NCBI RefSeq assembly: GCF_003990185.1
Contig: NZ_RZHF01000005.1
Coordinates: 1-64,000 of the forward strand
Source of the DNA: Vreelandella nanhaiensis
Lineage (GTDB): Bacteria; Pseudomonadota; Gammaproteobacteria; Pseudomonadales; Halomonadaceae
Direction: 5' to 3'
DNA: 64,000 bases
Both the position numbers and the translations under genes were made by a program. The notes beneath the pieces are model-generated. The model was not told where the DNA came from, ran no database searches, and saw nothing but the letters and a program-made list of their open reading frames with translations. Below are positions 52,419 through 61,412 of the stretch, one piece after another; positions within the stretch are counted from its first letter, which is position 1; the number at the start of each line of letters is the position of its first letter.

Positions 52419-52901
52419 ATGCAAATTGCACAAAACTCGGTTGTCGCGTTCCACTACACTCTGACCAACGATGCAGGTGAAGTGCTAGACAGTTCTGAAG
52501 GCCGCGAGCCGCTAACCTATCTCCATGGCGCGGGTAACATCATCCCAGGTCTGGAAAAGGAACTGGAAGGCCGCGAAGCCGGTGACAAGCTGAACGTCAA
52601 AGTAACGCCTGAAGAGGGTTACGGCGAAGTTCAGGAACAGCTGGTTCAAGAAGTACCGCGTGATGCCTTTCAGGGCGTTGAAGGCATTGAGCCGGGCATG
52701 CAGTTCCAGGCTCAGACGCAAGGCGGCCCGCTCATGGTTACAGTAAAAAGTGTTGAAGGCGATACGGTTATCGTTGACGGCAACCATCCGCTGGCAGGTC
52801 AGCACCTCAACTTCGATGTTGAAATTGCGACCGTTCGCGAAGCGAGCCAGGAAGAGACTGAGCACGGCCACGTGCACGGTGAAGGTGGCGTTGAGCACTA
52901 A
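52419..52901 (+). CDS. slyD: FKBP-type peptidyl-prolyl isomerase SlyD
   Basis: Cytosolic prolyl isomerase and chaperone, 160 residues: FKBP domain with an inserted flap (about 70-125). YLHGAGNIIPGLEKELEGRE and VTPEEGYGE match SlyD. The C-terminal His-rich metal-binding tail is short (HGHVHGEGGVEH) compared with E. coli, so nickel delivery may be reduced. AAAGG precedes ATG 52419. Confidence 0.93.
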   Translation: MQIAQNSVVAFHYTLTNDAGEVLDSSEGREPLTYLHGAGNIIPGLEKELEGREAGDKLNVKVTPEEGYGEVQEQLVQEVPRDAFQGVEGIEPGMQFQAQTQGGPLMVTVKSVEGDTVIVDGNHPLAGQHLNFDVEIATVREASQEETEHGHVHGEGGVEH

Positions 52902-52942
52902 TTGCTAAAAAAGAGGCGGCCTTTTGGCTACTTCAGATGTCA

Positions 52943-52975
52943 AACGAACCCCACAACTTGTGGGGTTCGTTCGTT
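52943..52975 (+). terminator. Terminator of slyD
   Basis: AACGAACCCCACAA/TTGTGGGGTTCGTT, a 14-base dyad with one base between the arms, followed by a short CGTTT. It may also serve the convergent MFS gene. Confidence 0.75.
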
Positions 52976-53018
52976 TCAAGGAGCATTAACAATGTACTTA
53001 GCCCAGATACGACCTTCA

Positions 53019-54209
53019 TCACACGGCGTTATCACAGCGCTCAAAGCGGCGCATGCCAAGTGCAATCATTAGCGTGATACTCAGCAAAATCCACGAGCCC
53101 CAGGTAATACCCGACCAACCGGCGCCCTGCCAAAAAGGCTCCAGCCAGAACCCGCCCAGGCTCGCCCCCACGTAGTAAAACACCAGATATAGCGCAGATG
53201 CGCTGCCACGTGCGCCTTGGGCGTAGCGCCCTACCCAGCTAGAGGCCAGCGAGTGGGTAAGGAAAAAGCCAAACGCATTAATGGTCAGCCCGACAATAAT
53301 CAGGGCTAATGAATCATTCAAGGTAACGGCGGTACCCACCATCAGAATCACGACGCCCGCCATCATGCACATGGCTGGCGAAAAGCGCTGAGCCAAGCGC
53401 CCGGATACGGTAGAACCAAACGTGCCGCCCAGATAGGTCAGGAAAATCAATCCGAGACCGGTTGCCGCCAACTGGTAGGGTGCAGCGGCCAAACGAAAGG
53501 TAATATAACTATACTGATTGATAAAAATCAGGAAGTTGATGCCACCCAGGCAATAAGCAGCGAGCAGCACCGGCGTGCGCAGGTGACCGACAAGATCCGT
53601 AAGCGCGCGGCGTAGCTGAAAACGCTTGGGCATAAAGGTATGGCTATTAGGCAGCAGACGCCAGAACAGCGCGCAGCCAATTAACGTCATTACGCCAACG
53701 GCGATGAACGCCGCCTGCGGCCCGCCAATCTCAGCGGCGGCTCCACCTACGATACGCCCACTGATACCGCCCAAGGAGTTTGCACCAATATATAGCCCCA
53801 CAGCGCTCAGCAAGGCCGGCTTCTCAAATGCATCACCCATCCAGGCGATCGCCACGGCGGGCAGGCCTCCCAGCACAAACCCTTGAATCAGACGCAGCAG
53901 TAACAGGCCTTCAAAATTCGGCGCAAACGCCAGTGCAAGCGACAACCCCCCGGCGAGTAACAGGGTGATACGCATGATGCCTTCACGGCCAATGGCATCG
54001 GAAAGCGGCCCAAATACTAGCAAGGCCAACGCCAGCGACAGAGTAGCCACTGACATCAGCAGGCTGACGCCTAAGGTCGACACACCGTAGATGGCCTTGA
54101 GCTCAGGTAGCAACGGTTGAGGAACATACAGATTAATAAAAACCAAAAATGACCCTAGGCATAGGGCCATCGTGGCTCGCCACCAGGCGCGTGTCTTGTC
54201 TTCAATCAT
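53019..54209 (-). CDS. MFS transporter, YnfM-like
   Basis: A 396-residue major-facilitator protein with 12 predicted helices. The MFS motif A lies between helices 2 and 3 (LVFGPLSDAIGREGI), and the first loop carries NLYVPQPLLPELKAIYGVS, as in YnfM/arabinose-efflux relatives. A drug or metabolite exporter is likely; the substrate is unknown. Start ATG 54209. It follows the NlpC/P60 gene by 37 bases and may be co-transcribed. Confidence 0.88.
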   Translation of the reverse strand: MIEDKTRAWWRATMALCLGSFLVFINLYVPQPLLPELKAIYGVSTLGVSLLMSVATLSLALALLVFGPLSDAIGREGIMRITLLLAGGLSLALAFAPNFEGLLLLRLIQGFVLGGLPAVAIAWMGDAFEKPALLSAVGLYIGANSLGGISGRIVGGAAAEIGGPQAAFIAVGVMTLIGCALFWRLLPNSHTFMPKRFQLRRALTDLVGHLRTPVLLAAYCLGGINFLIFINQYSYITFRLAAAPYQLAATGLGLIFLTYLGGTFGSTVSGRLAQRFSPAMCMMAGVVILMVGTAVTLNDSLALIIVGLTINAFGFFLTHSLASSWVGRYAQGARGSASALYLVFYYVGASLGGFWLEPFWQGAGWSGITWGSWILLSITLMIALGMRRFERCDNAV

Positions 54210-54246
54210 ACCATTCCTAATAGCGGGCCCTCTGGCCCACCAGCCA

Positions 54247-54882
54247 TCACGGCGTGAAGTTACTGCCTAAATATGCCAGATTGGTTGGCTCCAGCGCGCG
54301 GCGCGATTGCCAGTAATAACGCTGCCAATAGCTGTTATCCAAACTGGACATGATCACGCCTTGGGAAGTTGAGGCATGGAGAAAATAACCATCCCCTACG
54401 TAAATCCCTACATGGTTGTAGCGCCCTGGGGGCCGGAAGAAGACCAGATCGCCCGCCTGCAGCTCTTGGCGGTCGATCGGGCGTCCCTCATGTACCTGAT
54501 CATAAGTGGAACGGGGCAATTCTAAATTAAACGTCTCTCGGAAAACATTGCGTACCAGGGCTGAGCAGTCGATCCCTTGCGCTGTTGTACCGCCAATCCG
54601 ATAAGGTGTTCCTGACCATCGTTGATGCTGTTCCAGTAGCGCCTGACGTACCAACGTCGGTGGTGGTGTCTGAAAACTACGCAATTGGTCAATTGTATTA
54701 CTAATGGGCGACATCTGCGGACTAAACCCATTGTTCATTCCTGGCAGTGTCATCGAGAAGTAATCCTCGGGTGGCTCTATGGGTTGATTAGAAGAGCCTG
54801 CACAGCCAGAAAGAAAAGAGACAACAATACAAGCACTTACAACACGGACAGCGGTCACAGCAGGGTGTGGCAACGCAACCAT
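54247..54882 (-). CDS. NlpC/P60 (C40) cell-wall peptidase lipoprotein
   Basis: A 211-residue lipoprotein with a lipobox FLSGC (Cys near residue 27), a short Pro-rich linker and a C-terminal NlpC/P60 domain. The catalytic Cys is in QGIDCSALVRNVF, the His in RYNHVGIYVGD and the third residue in YFLHASTSQG. Like E. coli Spr/MepS it probably cleaves peptidoglycan peptide crosslinks. It lies between the DUF1266 protein gene (85 bases upstream) and the MFS gene, all leftward. Confidence 0.92.
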   Translation of the reverse strand: MVALPHPAVTAVRVVSACIVVSFLSGCAGSSNQPIEPPEDYFSMTLPGMNNGFSPQMSPISNTIDQLRSFQTPPPTLVRQALLEQHQRWSGTPYRIGGTTAQGIDCSALVRNVFRETFNLELPRSTYDQVHEGRPIDRQELQAGDLVFFRPPGRYNHVGIYVGDGYFLHASTSQGVIMSSLDNSYWQRYYWQSRRALEPTNLAYLGSNFTP

Positions 54883-54967
54883 GCGCTTAACCTCTTAATA
54901 TTTTTAGGGAAGTAAAATAGACAACAAATGTCAGACTATAAGCTAGATAAGACATGCTTGGCGAGCC

Positions 54968-57433
54968 TCAATGTAATGTTCGTTGATCGCCCGGCAGGGT
55001 ATCGATATGGAGCGGTGCAAAATGGCGCGGCTTGTTGCCGGGAAAATCCAGACTAGCCCAAGGACCGGAAAGAATGGGCGCCCCGCAGACCCAAGCCACC
55101 ATTGATTGACGGAACCCGGCTAAAAAACTTTCACGCTCAGGTGTTTCTCCCATGAAAAAGGAGAATCCGGCATACATGCCCGCAGCATACTCCTGCCAAC
55201 CGGCATAGTGATCAGCGGCCAGTTGATAAGCGCGGTCGAGCACATCGGCAAACGCCTCGCTTTCCAGCCAGCCAAGCTGGCGAGCGGCAATCGCCAGATC
55301 TACCAGCTGGGCAATATCCCACGCGGCCATGTCGACATCATTACAGTGATCTTCATTGCTCTGCACGCGGCGCAAGCGGAGCAGATGATGGCGCTCCTCT
55401 TCGGTGCAGTCACCCGACTCCAGAATGGCAATTTCAGCCTCCAGACGCTCAGGGTTGAGCGTATAGGGTGCGTAATTGATCTGGTACTCCTGCCGGTCGC
55501 CTGCCTCCAGCATGAAGGTTAAAAATTCCTGCATGTCTGTGGCATTTGTCAGGTGGTAGTGGCTTTCTACCCACTCCCGGATATCAGCACACTCACGCGG
55601 GCTTTCCGGCTGAGGCTCGCTCCACACGGCACTATTGAGCGGCCCCACCAGCGACATGGCAGTAAAGTGCGTCAACGTAGGCCGCCCGCCCGGCTCGCAC
55701 CAGGCATCAGGGCGCCAATCCAGCCAGTAAAAAAGGCTCCCCGGGTCTTCAAGGTGCCAGGCAATTTCATTGATCAACGAGGCATGTTCAGGTTCGGGCA
55801 AGCAACTTTCCCAGGCGAACCACGCCTCCAGCAGGCGTTTGGGGCTAGGGTAGAAACGGCATAGGCAGCTACGCAGCGAGCTGGCGTATGCTAGCAGCGG
55901 TTCGCGTTCAAATAGACCGCTGTCCAGCGCCATATGCAGGTAGAAGGCGAATTTTTCTGCCATATGAATAGTGGCCGCATGTCGGCTTACGCCCTTGACT
56001 GCATTACGCTGCTTCAATTCATCAGTCGTTGGCTGGCCAAACAGCGTTTGCGAGGGCGGCAGCACACCGTGCACCGCATCGGCGGCCAACTGATTCAGAT
56101 GATGCGCCTGGGCAGGCAGCCAGTAGCGGGCCATGACCTGTGGGCCTTCATCGGCATGCAGGCCAAGAGACTCCTGCAGATAAAGTGCAGCATCAGCGCG
56201 GCGCTCCTCGGCAACGGGTGCGGCGGGGTCATACTGGCGAAGCATTACGTCCGGCTCACGGACGCCAGCCATCGCCAGCAGCCAATGGTGTGGGGTATTG
56301 CGCCACTGGCGAATGCGCTGTTGGGAGGCCTTGCGCGTCGTGTCATCAAGCAGGTTGGCAGGCGCCAGCCTCCATGGGCTATGCGAGGCATTAATGAGTA
56401 ATACATGATGCGCGTTTGGCGTCATATTGCGCCGATCCACACCTTCGAAAAGGCTTTGCCCGCGCATGTATGCCTTCAATATGGCGCGCCAATCATGGTA
56501 GCGGTGGCTAACAAGGTCTGCCGCATGGCACGCCAGGTCATCCGCTTCAGCCTGGCTCAGCCAGCCGCAACAGGCTCCCGCCCAGGCAATTTCAACCAGC
56601 CGAAGCCAGTCCCAGGCAGCCCACTCAAGCGGTTCGCCCTGGCTTACAAAGGCGTTCAAAACCCCGGCATAGGGCGAGTCCTGGATTGAGTCGTGCTGCC
56701 AGGCAATCCGCTGGGCGTTATCCATTGTCAGTAGTTCACGAGCCTCAATATCCCAACGCTGACGCTCACCCTGGGCACTTAGCCATAACGCTACTTCCAA
56801 AAGCTGCTCGCGGTCGTTGATCTGCCAGATACGTTCAAGCCACTGGCTGGCATCCGGCCAGTCGGCATGGCCTGCCGGATAGCTGATGACCGGACGAAAC
56901 AGAGCACACAAGCGCCACGCCTGCGCTTGCGCCACCTCAGGCCATAAAGCGGCCGGAGCTGGCAGTTGTGCAAGTGTCTCCTCAAGCAGTGCCCACGTGA
57001 TTCCTTCGCCTTCGCTTTCTAGAGTCGACAGCGCCTGACAGGCGTCAATAAAACGATCATCCGCGCCCATCTCCCAACCCTTGGCACCTAGCACCCGACG
57101 CAGATCTGAAAGCCAGGCACGCAAATCGCCATAATCGGTAGCGATACGCCGAATCACATGGTGCGCCCAGGTGTTAGCCTGCTTGGTGTCAAGCCACCCG
57201 GCAGCGCCCGCAAGCGCGGTCCACTCAAGTGCCCCTAGCAAGAGGTCAGCGTGACCTGCTGAGCTCCCTAGCGCATGAAAAAGCTGTTCAGCCAGCTCAT
57301 TTCGACTGGTAATACCCAATTGCAAAAGGCGCTGTTCCGCCGCTTTTGTATCCACTGAAAGAGGATGAGGGGTAAATGCCCAATCGCATAGCACCAGCTG
57401 TTGGGCCCACCAGGCATTTAACGCGTCGACCAA
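54968..57433 (-). CDS. Large protein with three DUF1266-like modules
   Basis: An 821-residue protein (from TTG 57433 after GAGGTG; an in-frame TTG at 57451 is also open) without signal peptide or transmembrane helix, so cytosolic. Three segments share one pattern: a Trp-rich helix, then a W/L...I-[NT]-[DSA]-R/D...L helix, then a core with LxW...A...GWLs/e...A......Y-x-DW/GW...G. Cores are at about 70-115, 270-335 and 704-764; the third (AAWDIAQLVDLAIAARQLGW, then ADHYAGWQEYAAGMYAG) is the clearest DUF1266. The region between (about 340-590) has no recognised domain and includes several His/Cys. DUF1266 proteins such as E. coli YbeU and YbeR are of unknown function. Its own promoter was not identified. 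Confidence 0.65.
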   Translation of the reverse strand: MVDALNAWWAQQLVLCDWAFTPHPLSVDTKAAEQRLLQLGITSRNELAEQLFHALGSSAGHADLLLGALEWTALAGAAGWLDTKQANTWAHHVIRRIATDYGDLRAWLSDLRRVLGAKGWEMGADDRFIDACQALSTLESEGEGITWALLEETLAQLPAPAALWPEVAQAQAWRLCALFRPVISYPAGHADWPDASQWLERIWQINDREQLLEVALWLSAQGERQRWDIEARELLTMDNAQRIAWQHDSIQDSPYAGVLNAFVSQGEPLEWAAWDWLRLVEIAWAGACCGWLSQAEADDLACHAADLVSHRYHDWRAILKAYMRGQSLFEGVDRRNMTPNAHHVLLINASHSPWRLAPANLLDDTTRKASQQRIRQWRNTPHHWLLAMAGVREPDVMLRQYDPAAPVAEERRADAALYLQESLGLHADEGPQVMARYWLPAQAHHLNQLAADAVHGVLPPSQTLFGQPTTDELKQRNAVKGVSRHAATIHMAEKFAFYLHMALDSGLFEREPLLAYASSLRSCLCRFYPSPKRLLEAWFAWESCLPEPEHASLINEIAWHLEDPGSLFYWLDWRPDAWCEPGGRPTLTHFTAMSLVGPLNSAVWSEPQPESPRECADIREWVESHYHLTNATDMQEFLTFMLEAGDRQEYQINYAPYTLNPERLEAEIAILESGDCTEEERHHLLRLRRVQSNEDHCNDVDMAAWDIAQLVDLAIAARQLGWLESEAFADVLDRAYQLAADHYAGWQEYAAGMYAGFSFFMGETPERESFLAGFRQSMVAWVCGAPILSGPWASLDFPGNKPRHFAPLHIDTLPGDQRTLH

Positions 57434-57546
57434 GAGACACCTCGAAAGCAAAAATCCACCAGCAATGCGCTAGAATAAAGCGGCTTAGTGTAACGGAAAG
57501 TAGGGCCAAGACCGATAGCTAAACTGATCTAATGGCGTAAGACGAC

Positions 57547-57571
57547 GCTGCCCGGCACAAGGCCGGGCAGC
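57547..57571 (-). terminator. Hairpin after the GlsB/YeaQ gene
   Basis: GCTGCCCGGC/GCCGGGCAGC around a 5-base loop, 25 bases beyond the stop. No T-run follows on the minus strand. Confidence 0.6.
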
Positions 57572-57595
57572 AATTAATACGTAAGCTAGGAAATA

Positions 57596-57838
57596 CTAAG
57601 CTTTTTTAACTTTACTTATTATCCAGAGCAGGACAACAGCACCCACGGTCGCGGTAACCAGTGAGCCGATAAAACCACCAGCCTGAAGGCCTAATAGGCT
57701 GAACATGAAACCGCCCAGCAGCGCACCGACAATACCTACGCCGATGTTGCCCAAAATGCCAAAACCGCCGCCGCGCATGATGTTGCCAGCGATCCAGCCA
57801 GCCAAACCACCAATGATCAACCATGCAATAAAGCCCAT
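57596..57838 (-). CDS. GlsB/YeaQ/YmgE-family stress membrane protein
   Basis: An 80-residue, very hydrophobic, Gly-rich protein of the transglycosylase-associated family, with three short helices (FIAWLIIGGLAGWIAGNIM at the start). Homologues are induced by general stress; the biochemical role is unknown. GGAGG precedes ATG 57838. Confidence 0.93.
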   Translation of the reverse strand: MGFIAWLIIGGLAGWIAGNIMRGGGFGILGNIGVGIVGALLGGFMFSLLGLQAGGFIGSLVTATVGAVVLLWIISKVKKA

Positions 57839-57956
57839 AGTGCCTCCTTGATATCCACTTTAGTCAGGGTTTTACCTATTCGTCTTGCTTGTCCTACCAT
57901 AGCACACAGCGCGACAATTCTGCCTAATTTGATGTCATCCCTTTTAAGGAAAACCC

Positions 57957-58826
57957 ATGATTCCTGATTCTCTTGCCAACCTCATCGACCACACAGAAGG
58001 CCAGCAGACGGCTAACTGGGAAGGACGCGAGGTAGTGCTTTTCAATATGCCCTGGGGTGAGCTTGCGATCAGCCTGCAAGGTGCTCAGGTACTCCATTTC
58101 AAGCCCCAAAACGACACTGACTGGCTGTGGGTAACACCGACACCAGAAGCCCTGCCAGGCACCATACGCGGTGGCATCCCGCTATGCTGGCCCTGGTTTG
58201 CCGATGAGCGTTATGCTGATGAAAGTGTCGAGCGCAACGGCCCGTTCCATGGGCTGGCGCGCCAGGCAACCTGGCGTCTGGACGCAGTCGATGAACATGC
58301 CGAAGGCATCGAAGTACATCTTTCCCCTGCCCAACCCTTGCACAGCCAGCTTACCGCGCGCGTGGTCATCCAGGCCAATGCGCAGCGCTTGAATGTCGAG
58401 CTTATCAGCGAAAATATTGGCGATACCCCGGTAAAAACCAGCGGCGCACTACATACCTACCTTGCCGTTGACGAGGTCCACCAATGCCGCCTGGAAGGAC
58501 TGGCCGGAGCGCGCTACCTGGATAAACTGCGTGATTTTGCCGAAGCCGAACAGCAGGGTACGCTTACCATACGCGGCGGTATTGATCGCATTTACCACAG
58601 TAACGAAGCGGTTTTACTTAACGATGGCGTGCGCAGCCTGCGTATTGGCAAGCAGTCAAGTGACTCCACTGTGGTATGGCATCCGGATACCCATCTGCCA
58701 AGCGATACTCCGGCCGATGCCGCGCGACATTTTTTATGCGTTGAGTCCGCTAACACACGCCTTGACCCGGTATGGCTGGTCCCTGGTGCCCAGCACCTTT
58801 TGGGAACCACTCTCAGCTGCGGTTAA
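57957..58826 (+). CDS. yeaD: D-hexose-6-phosphate mutarotase, YeaD family
   Basis: Epimerises glucose-6-phosphate anomers. The 289-residue aldose-1-epimerase fold protein has GGIPLCWPWFA, the catalytic His in NGPFHGLARQ and the catalytic Glu in CVESANTRLDP. AAGGAAAA precedes the ATG. Confidence 0.92.
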   Translation: MIPDSLANLIDHTEGQQTANWEGREVVLFNMPWGELAISLQGAQVLHFKPQNDTDWLWVTPTPEALPGTIRGGIPLCWPWFADERYADESVERNGPFHGLARQATWRLDAVDEHAEGIEVHLSPAQPLHSQLTARVVIQANAQRLNVELISENIGDTPVKTSGALHTYLAVDEVHQCRLEGLAGARYLDKLRDFAEAEQQGTLTIRGGIDRIYHSNEAVLLNDGVRSLRIGKQSSDSTVVWHPDTHLPSDTPADAARHFLCVESANTRLDPVWLVPGAQHLLGTTLSCG

Positions 58827-58979
58827 TGCACGGTTCATGAACTGTTGGTTATGCTGTTCGCGCTTCAGGCCGTCGTTAACGTCGGCCTGGAGGGGAACAG
58901 GTATAGCGGATTTGAATCCCGAGTATTAAAAAGCGCTTAACCGCTTATGGCTCTATGATGAGCAAAAAGGAGTGCCAGG

Positions 58980-60368
58980 ATGCGCCAGCCGTTGAGCCGA
59001 GAAATAAGTAATTTATTGGAGCGAGGCCGAGATCGCCAGCTGCGTCTGGCCGTAACGGGGTTATCGCAAGCGGGTAAAACGGCATTTTTAACCTCGCTGG
59101 TGAATCAGCTACGCCATGCGGGAGTCGAGGCACAGCTGGATCTTTTACCCGCCGCTCGTGACGGCCGCCTGTTAGGCGCCCAGCGGCTGAATCAGCCGGA
59201 CCTGGGCGTGCCGCGTTTTCCCTATGACCCAGGCATGGCCGCGCTGCGCGATACGCCACCGCGCTGGCCCGAGCCTACGAAAGGAATTAGCGAACTACGC
59301 CTTCAGCTACGCTACCGCCCTGCTCAAAGTGGCTGGTTTGCGCCGGATATCGCCCACCTGACGCTTGATCTGTTTGACTATCCTGGCGAATGGCTGCTCG
59401 ACTTGCCGCTGTTGCAGCACGACTTTTACAGCTGGTGTCAGGCGCAACTACTGCTTGAAGGCGAGCAGCGGCGTGCGCTGTTTAGCGAATGGCTCGACGC
59501 GGTCGCATCTCTTGACCCCGCTTCCGAAGCCGACGAAGCACAATTGGCGCAGCTGGCAGAGATGTATGCACAGGGATTACGCCGCGCCAAACAGGCCGGC
59601 TTTTCTGATCTTCAGCCAGGGCGTTTTTTATTGCCCGGCGAGCTTTCGGGCGCCCCCGTGCTGCAGTTTTTCCCCCTACCGCACCTGGTTGCTCCAAAAG
59701 AAATGCTCGACGCCCTGCCCGACAGCAGTCTTTACGCTACGCTTGCTGCACGTTTTCGCTACTATCAGCAGCAGGTGGTGCGCCCTTTTTATCGCGATCA
59801 TTTCAGGCGTTTTGACCGCCAGATTGTACTGGTCGATGTACTGGGCGCGCTTAATGCCGGGCCTGAGCGCTTTGAAGACCTGTCCCGCGCCCTGCGCCAG
59901 CTGATGCAGAGCTTTGATTATGGCAAGCGCAGCCTGCTGTCGCGGCTGTTTGCGCCCAAGATTGACCGCCTGGCCATCGCCGCCACCAAGGCAGATCATG
60001 TAACACCCGACCAGCACGGCCAGGTCGTGCAGTTGCTTGAAGCGCTTCTGGCCGAACCACTCAAAGACCTGCGCTTTGCCAATGTGCCGGTAAAAGCGCT
60101 CTCGCTTGCGGCCATTCGCGCCACTGAGGCGCGGGAGGTACTGCATAACGGCAAGCGCTCCCCGGCACTGCGAGGCACTACCCTTGAGGGGGAGGACGTT
60201 CTGGTCTATCCAGGTGATGTGCCGAGCCGCTTGCCTAACGCCGGCTTCTGGCAGCATCAGGGCTTTGACTTCCCAAGCTTTAGACCGATGCTGCCCTCCT
60301 CTGAGGCACTTTCGCATATCCGCATGGACGCTGCCATTGACTGGCTGATAGGAGATAAACTCGCATGA
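58980..60368 (+). CDS. ycjX: YcjX-type P-loop protein (DUF463)
   Basis: A 462-residue predicted nucleotide-binding protein. Walker A is TGLSQAGKTAFLTSL near residue 24, and an extended GTPase-like domain follows (LTLDLFDYPGEWLLDLPLL). In E. coli it is a phage-shock (PspF-linked) gene; here no psp genes are adjacent. AAGGAG precedes the ATG. Overlaps ycjF by ATGA. Confidence 0.92.
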   Translation: MRQPLSREISNLLERGRDRQLRLAVTGLSQAGKTAFLTSLVNQLRHAGVEAQLDLLPAARDGRLLGAQRLNQPDLGVPRFPYDPGMAALRDTPPRWPEPTKGISELRLQLRYRPAQSGWFAPDIAHLTLDLFDYPGEWLLDLPLLQHDFYSWCQAQLLLEGEQRRALFSEWLDAVASLDPASEADEAQLAQLAEMYAQGLRRAKQAGFSDLQPGRFLLPGELSGAPVLQFFPLPHLVAPKEMLDALPDSSLYATLAARFRYYQQQVVRPFYRDHFRRFDRQIVLVDVLGALNAGPERFEDLSRALRQLMQSFDYGKRSLLSRLFAPKIDRLAIAATKADHVTPDQHGQVVQLLEALLAEPLKDLRFANVPVKALSLAAIRATEAREVLHNGKRSPALRGTTLEGEDVLVYPGDVPSRLPNAGFWQHQGFDFPSFRPMLPSSEALSHIRMDAAIDWLIGDKLA

Positions 60369-61411
60369 CCGACCCGCAGCCACGGCGTAATTTCAACCTG
60401 GATGATACGCCAAAAGCCAGCGCTGAACATGAAGCTACTCTGCGCCAGCGTGAGATCTTCGCTGCTACCGATGACCATCAGTCATTGGTAACCACCGCTG
60501 AAGAACAGGCCCTGCCTGACGTCAGTCTGGGCACCCCACGCAAACGCCGCTGGGGGCTGATGTTTGCTTTGGCGGGGGGCGCTACGCTTGGCACCATCGA
60601 GCTTGCCACCGGTATTCCTGAGGCGCTTTCTCAATCCCAGTGGATGAGTATGGCCTGGCAGCTGTTTGGCATCAGCCTGATTGGTCTGGGCGGGATGTCA
60701 CTACTCAAGGAATTGGGAAGGCTTAGCCGGTTGAAACGTCATGATCAACTGCGCAGCGACCTGGCTGAGCTGCCCCAGCGCTCGCCCCGCCAGGCAAAAA
60801 AAATGGCTGAACAGCTGCGCCAACAGCTTAAGCTGTCTGAAGATGACCCGCACTGGCAGGCTTTTCAGCGCGCCTGCCAGCCACATCATAACGGTGAAGA
60901 AATACAGGCGCTGTTGCGCCACCACCTGCTGGCCCCACGGGACCGCGAAGCTCAGCGTTTGGTGACACGAATGTCCGGGGAGACCGCCGTCATGGTGGCC
61001 ATCAGCCCGCTAACGCTGGTCGATATGGCGCTAGTCGCCTGGCGTAGCCTAGCCATGGTGGACAGGCTATGCCGTTTGTACGGCCTGGAACTTGGCTACG
61101 CCAGCCGCCTGCGACTGTTTCGCAACGTACTACGCAACATGGCATTTGCGGGTGTCAGTGAATTGGCCGCCGACGCCAGCATGGATATGCTTTCCCTGCA
61201 TCTTGCTGGCCGGATTTCCACCCGGGCAAGCCAAGGCCTGGCCACCGGGCTGCTTAGCGCCCGCCTGGGACTACGAGCTCAACGGCTTTGCCGGCCGGTC
61301 GCGTTTACACCTGAAGAGCAGCCCAAAATGGCCGATTTACGTCAGGACCTTTGGCGGCAAATCAAACGGCTGGATAAAGAGCCTGCTCCACGCTCTGGCC
61401 AGCAACGTTAG
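60365..61411 (+). CDS. ycjF: YcjF-type membrane protein (TIGR01620/DUF697)
   Basis: A 348-residue protein with a charged N-terminus, two central hydrophobic helices (about 60-115) and a DUF697 segment (ETAVMVAISPLTLVDMALVA). It is coupled to ycjX through a 4-base overlap, so the two proteins probably work together at the inner membrane. Its stop codon is one base from the stop of the convergent HAD gene. Confidence 0.9.
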   Translation: MTDPQPRRNFNLDDTPKASAEHEATLRQREIFAATDDHQSLVTTAEEQALPDVSLGTPRKRRWGLMFALAGGATLGTIELATGIPEALSQSQWMSMAWQLFGISLIGLGGMSLLKELGRLSRLKRHDQLRSDLAELPQRSPRQAKKMAEQLRQQLKLSEDDPHWQAFQRACQPHHNGEEIQALLRHHLLAPRDREAQRLVTRMSGETAVMVAISPLTLVDMALVAWRSLAMVDRLCRLYGLELGYASRLRLFRNVLRNMAFAGVSELAADASMDMLSLHLAGRISTRASQGLATGLLSARLGLRAQRLCRPVAFTPEEQPKMADLRQDLWRQIKRLDKEPAPRSGQQR

Positions 61412-61412
61412 C

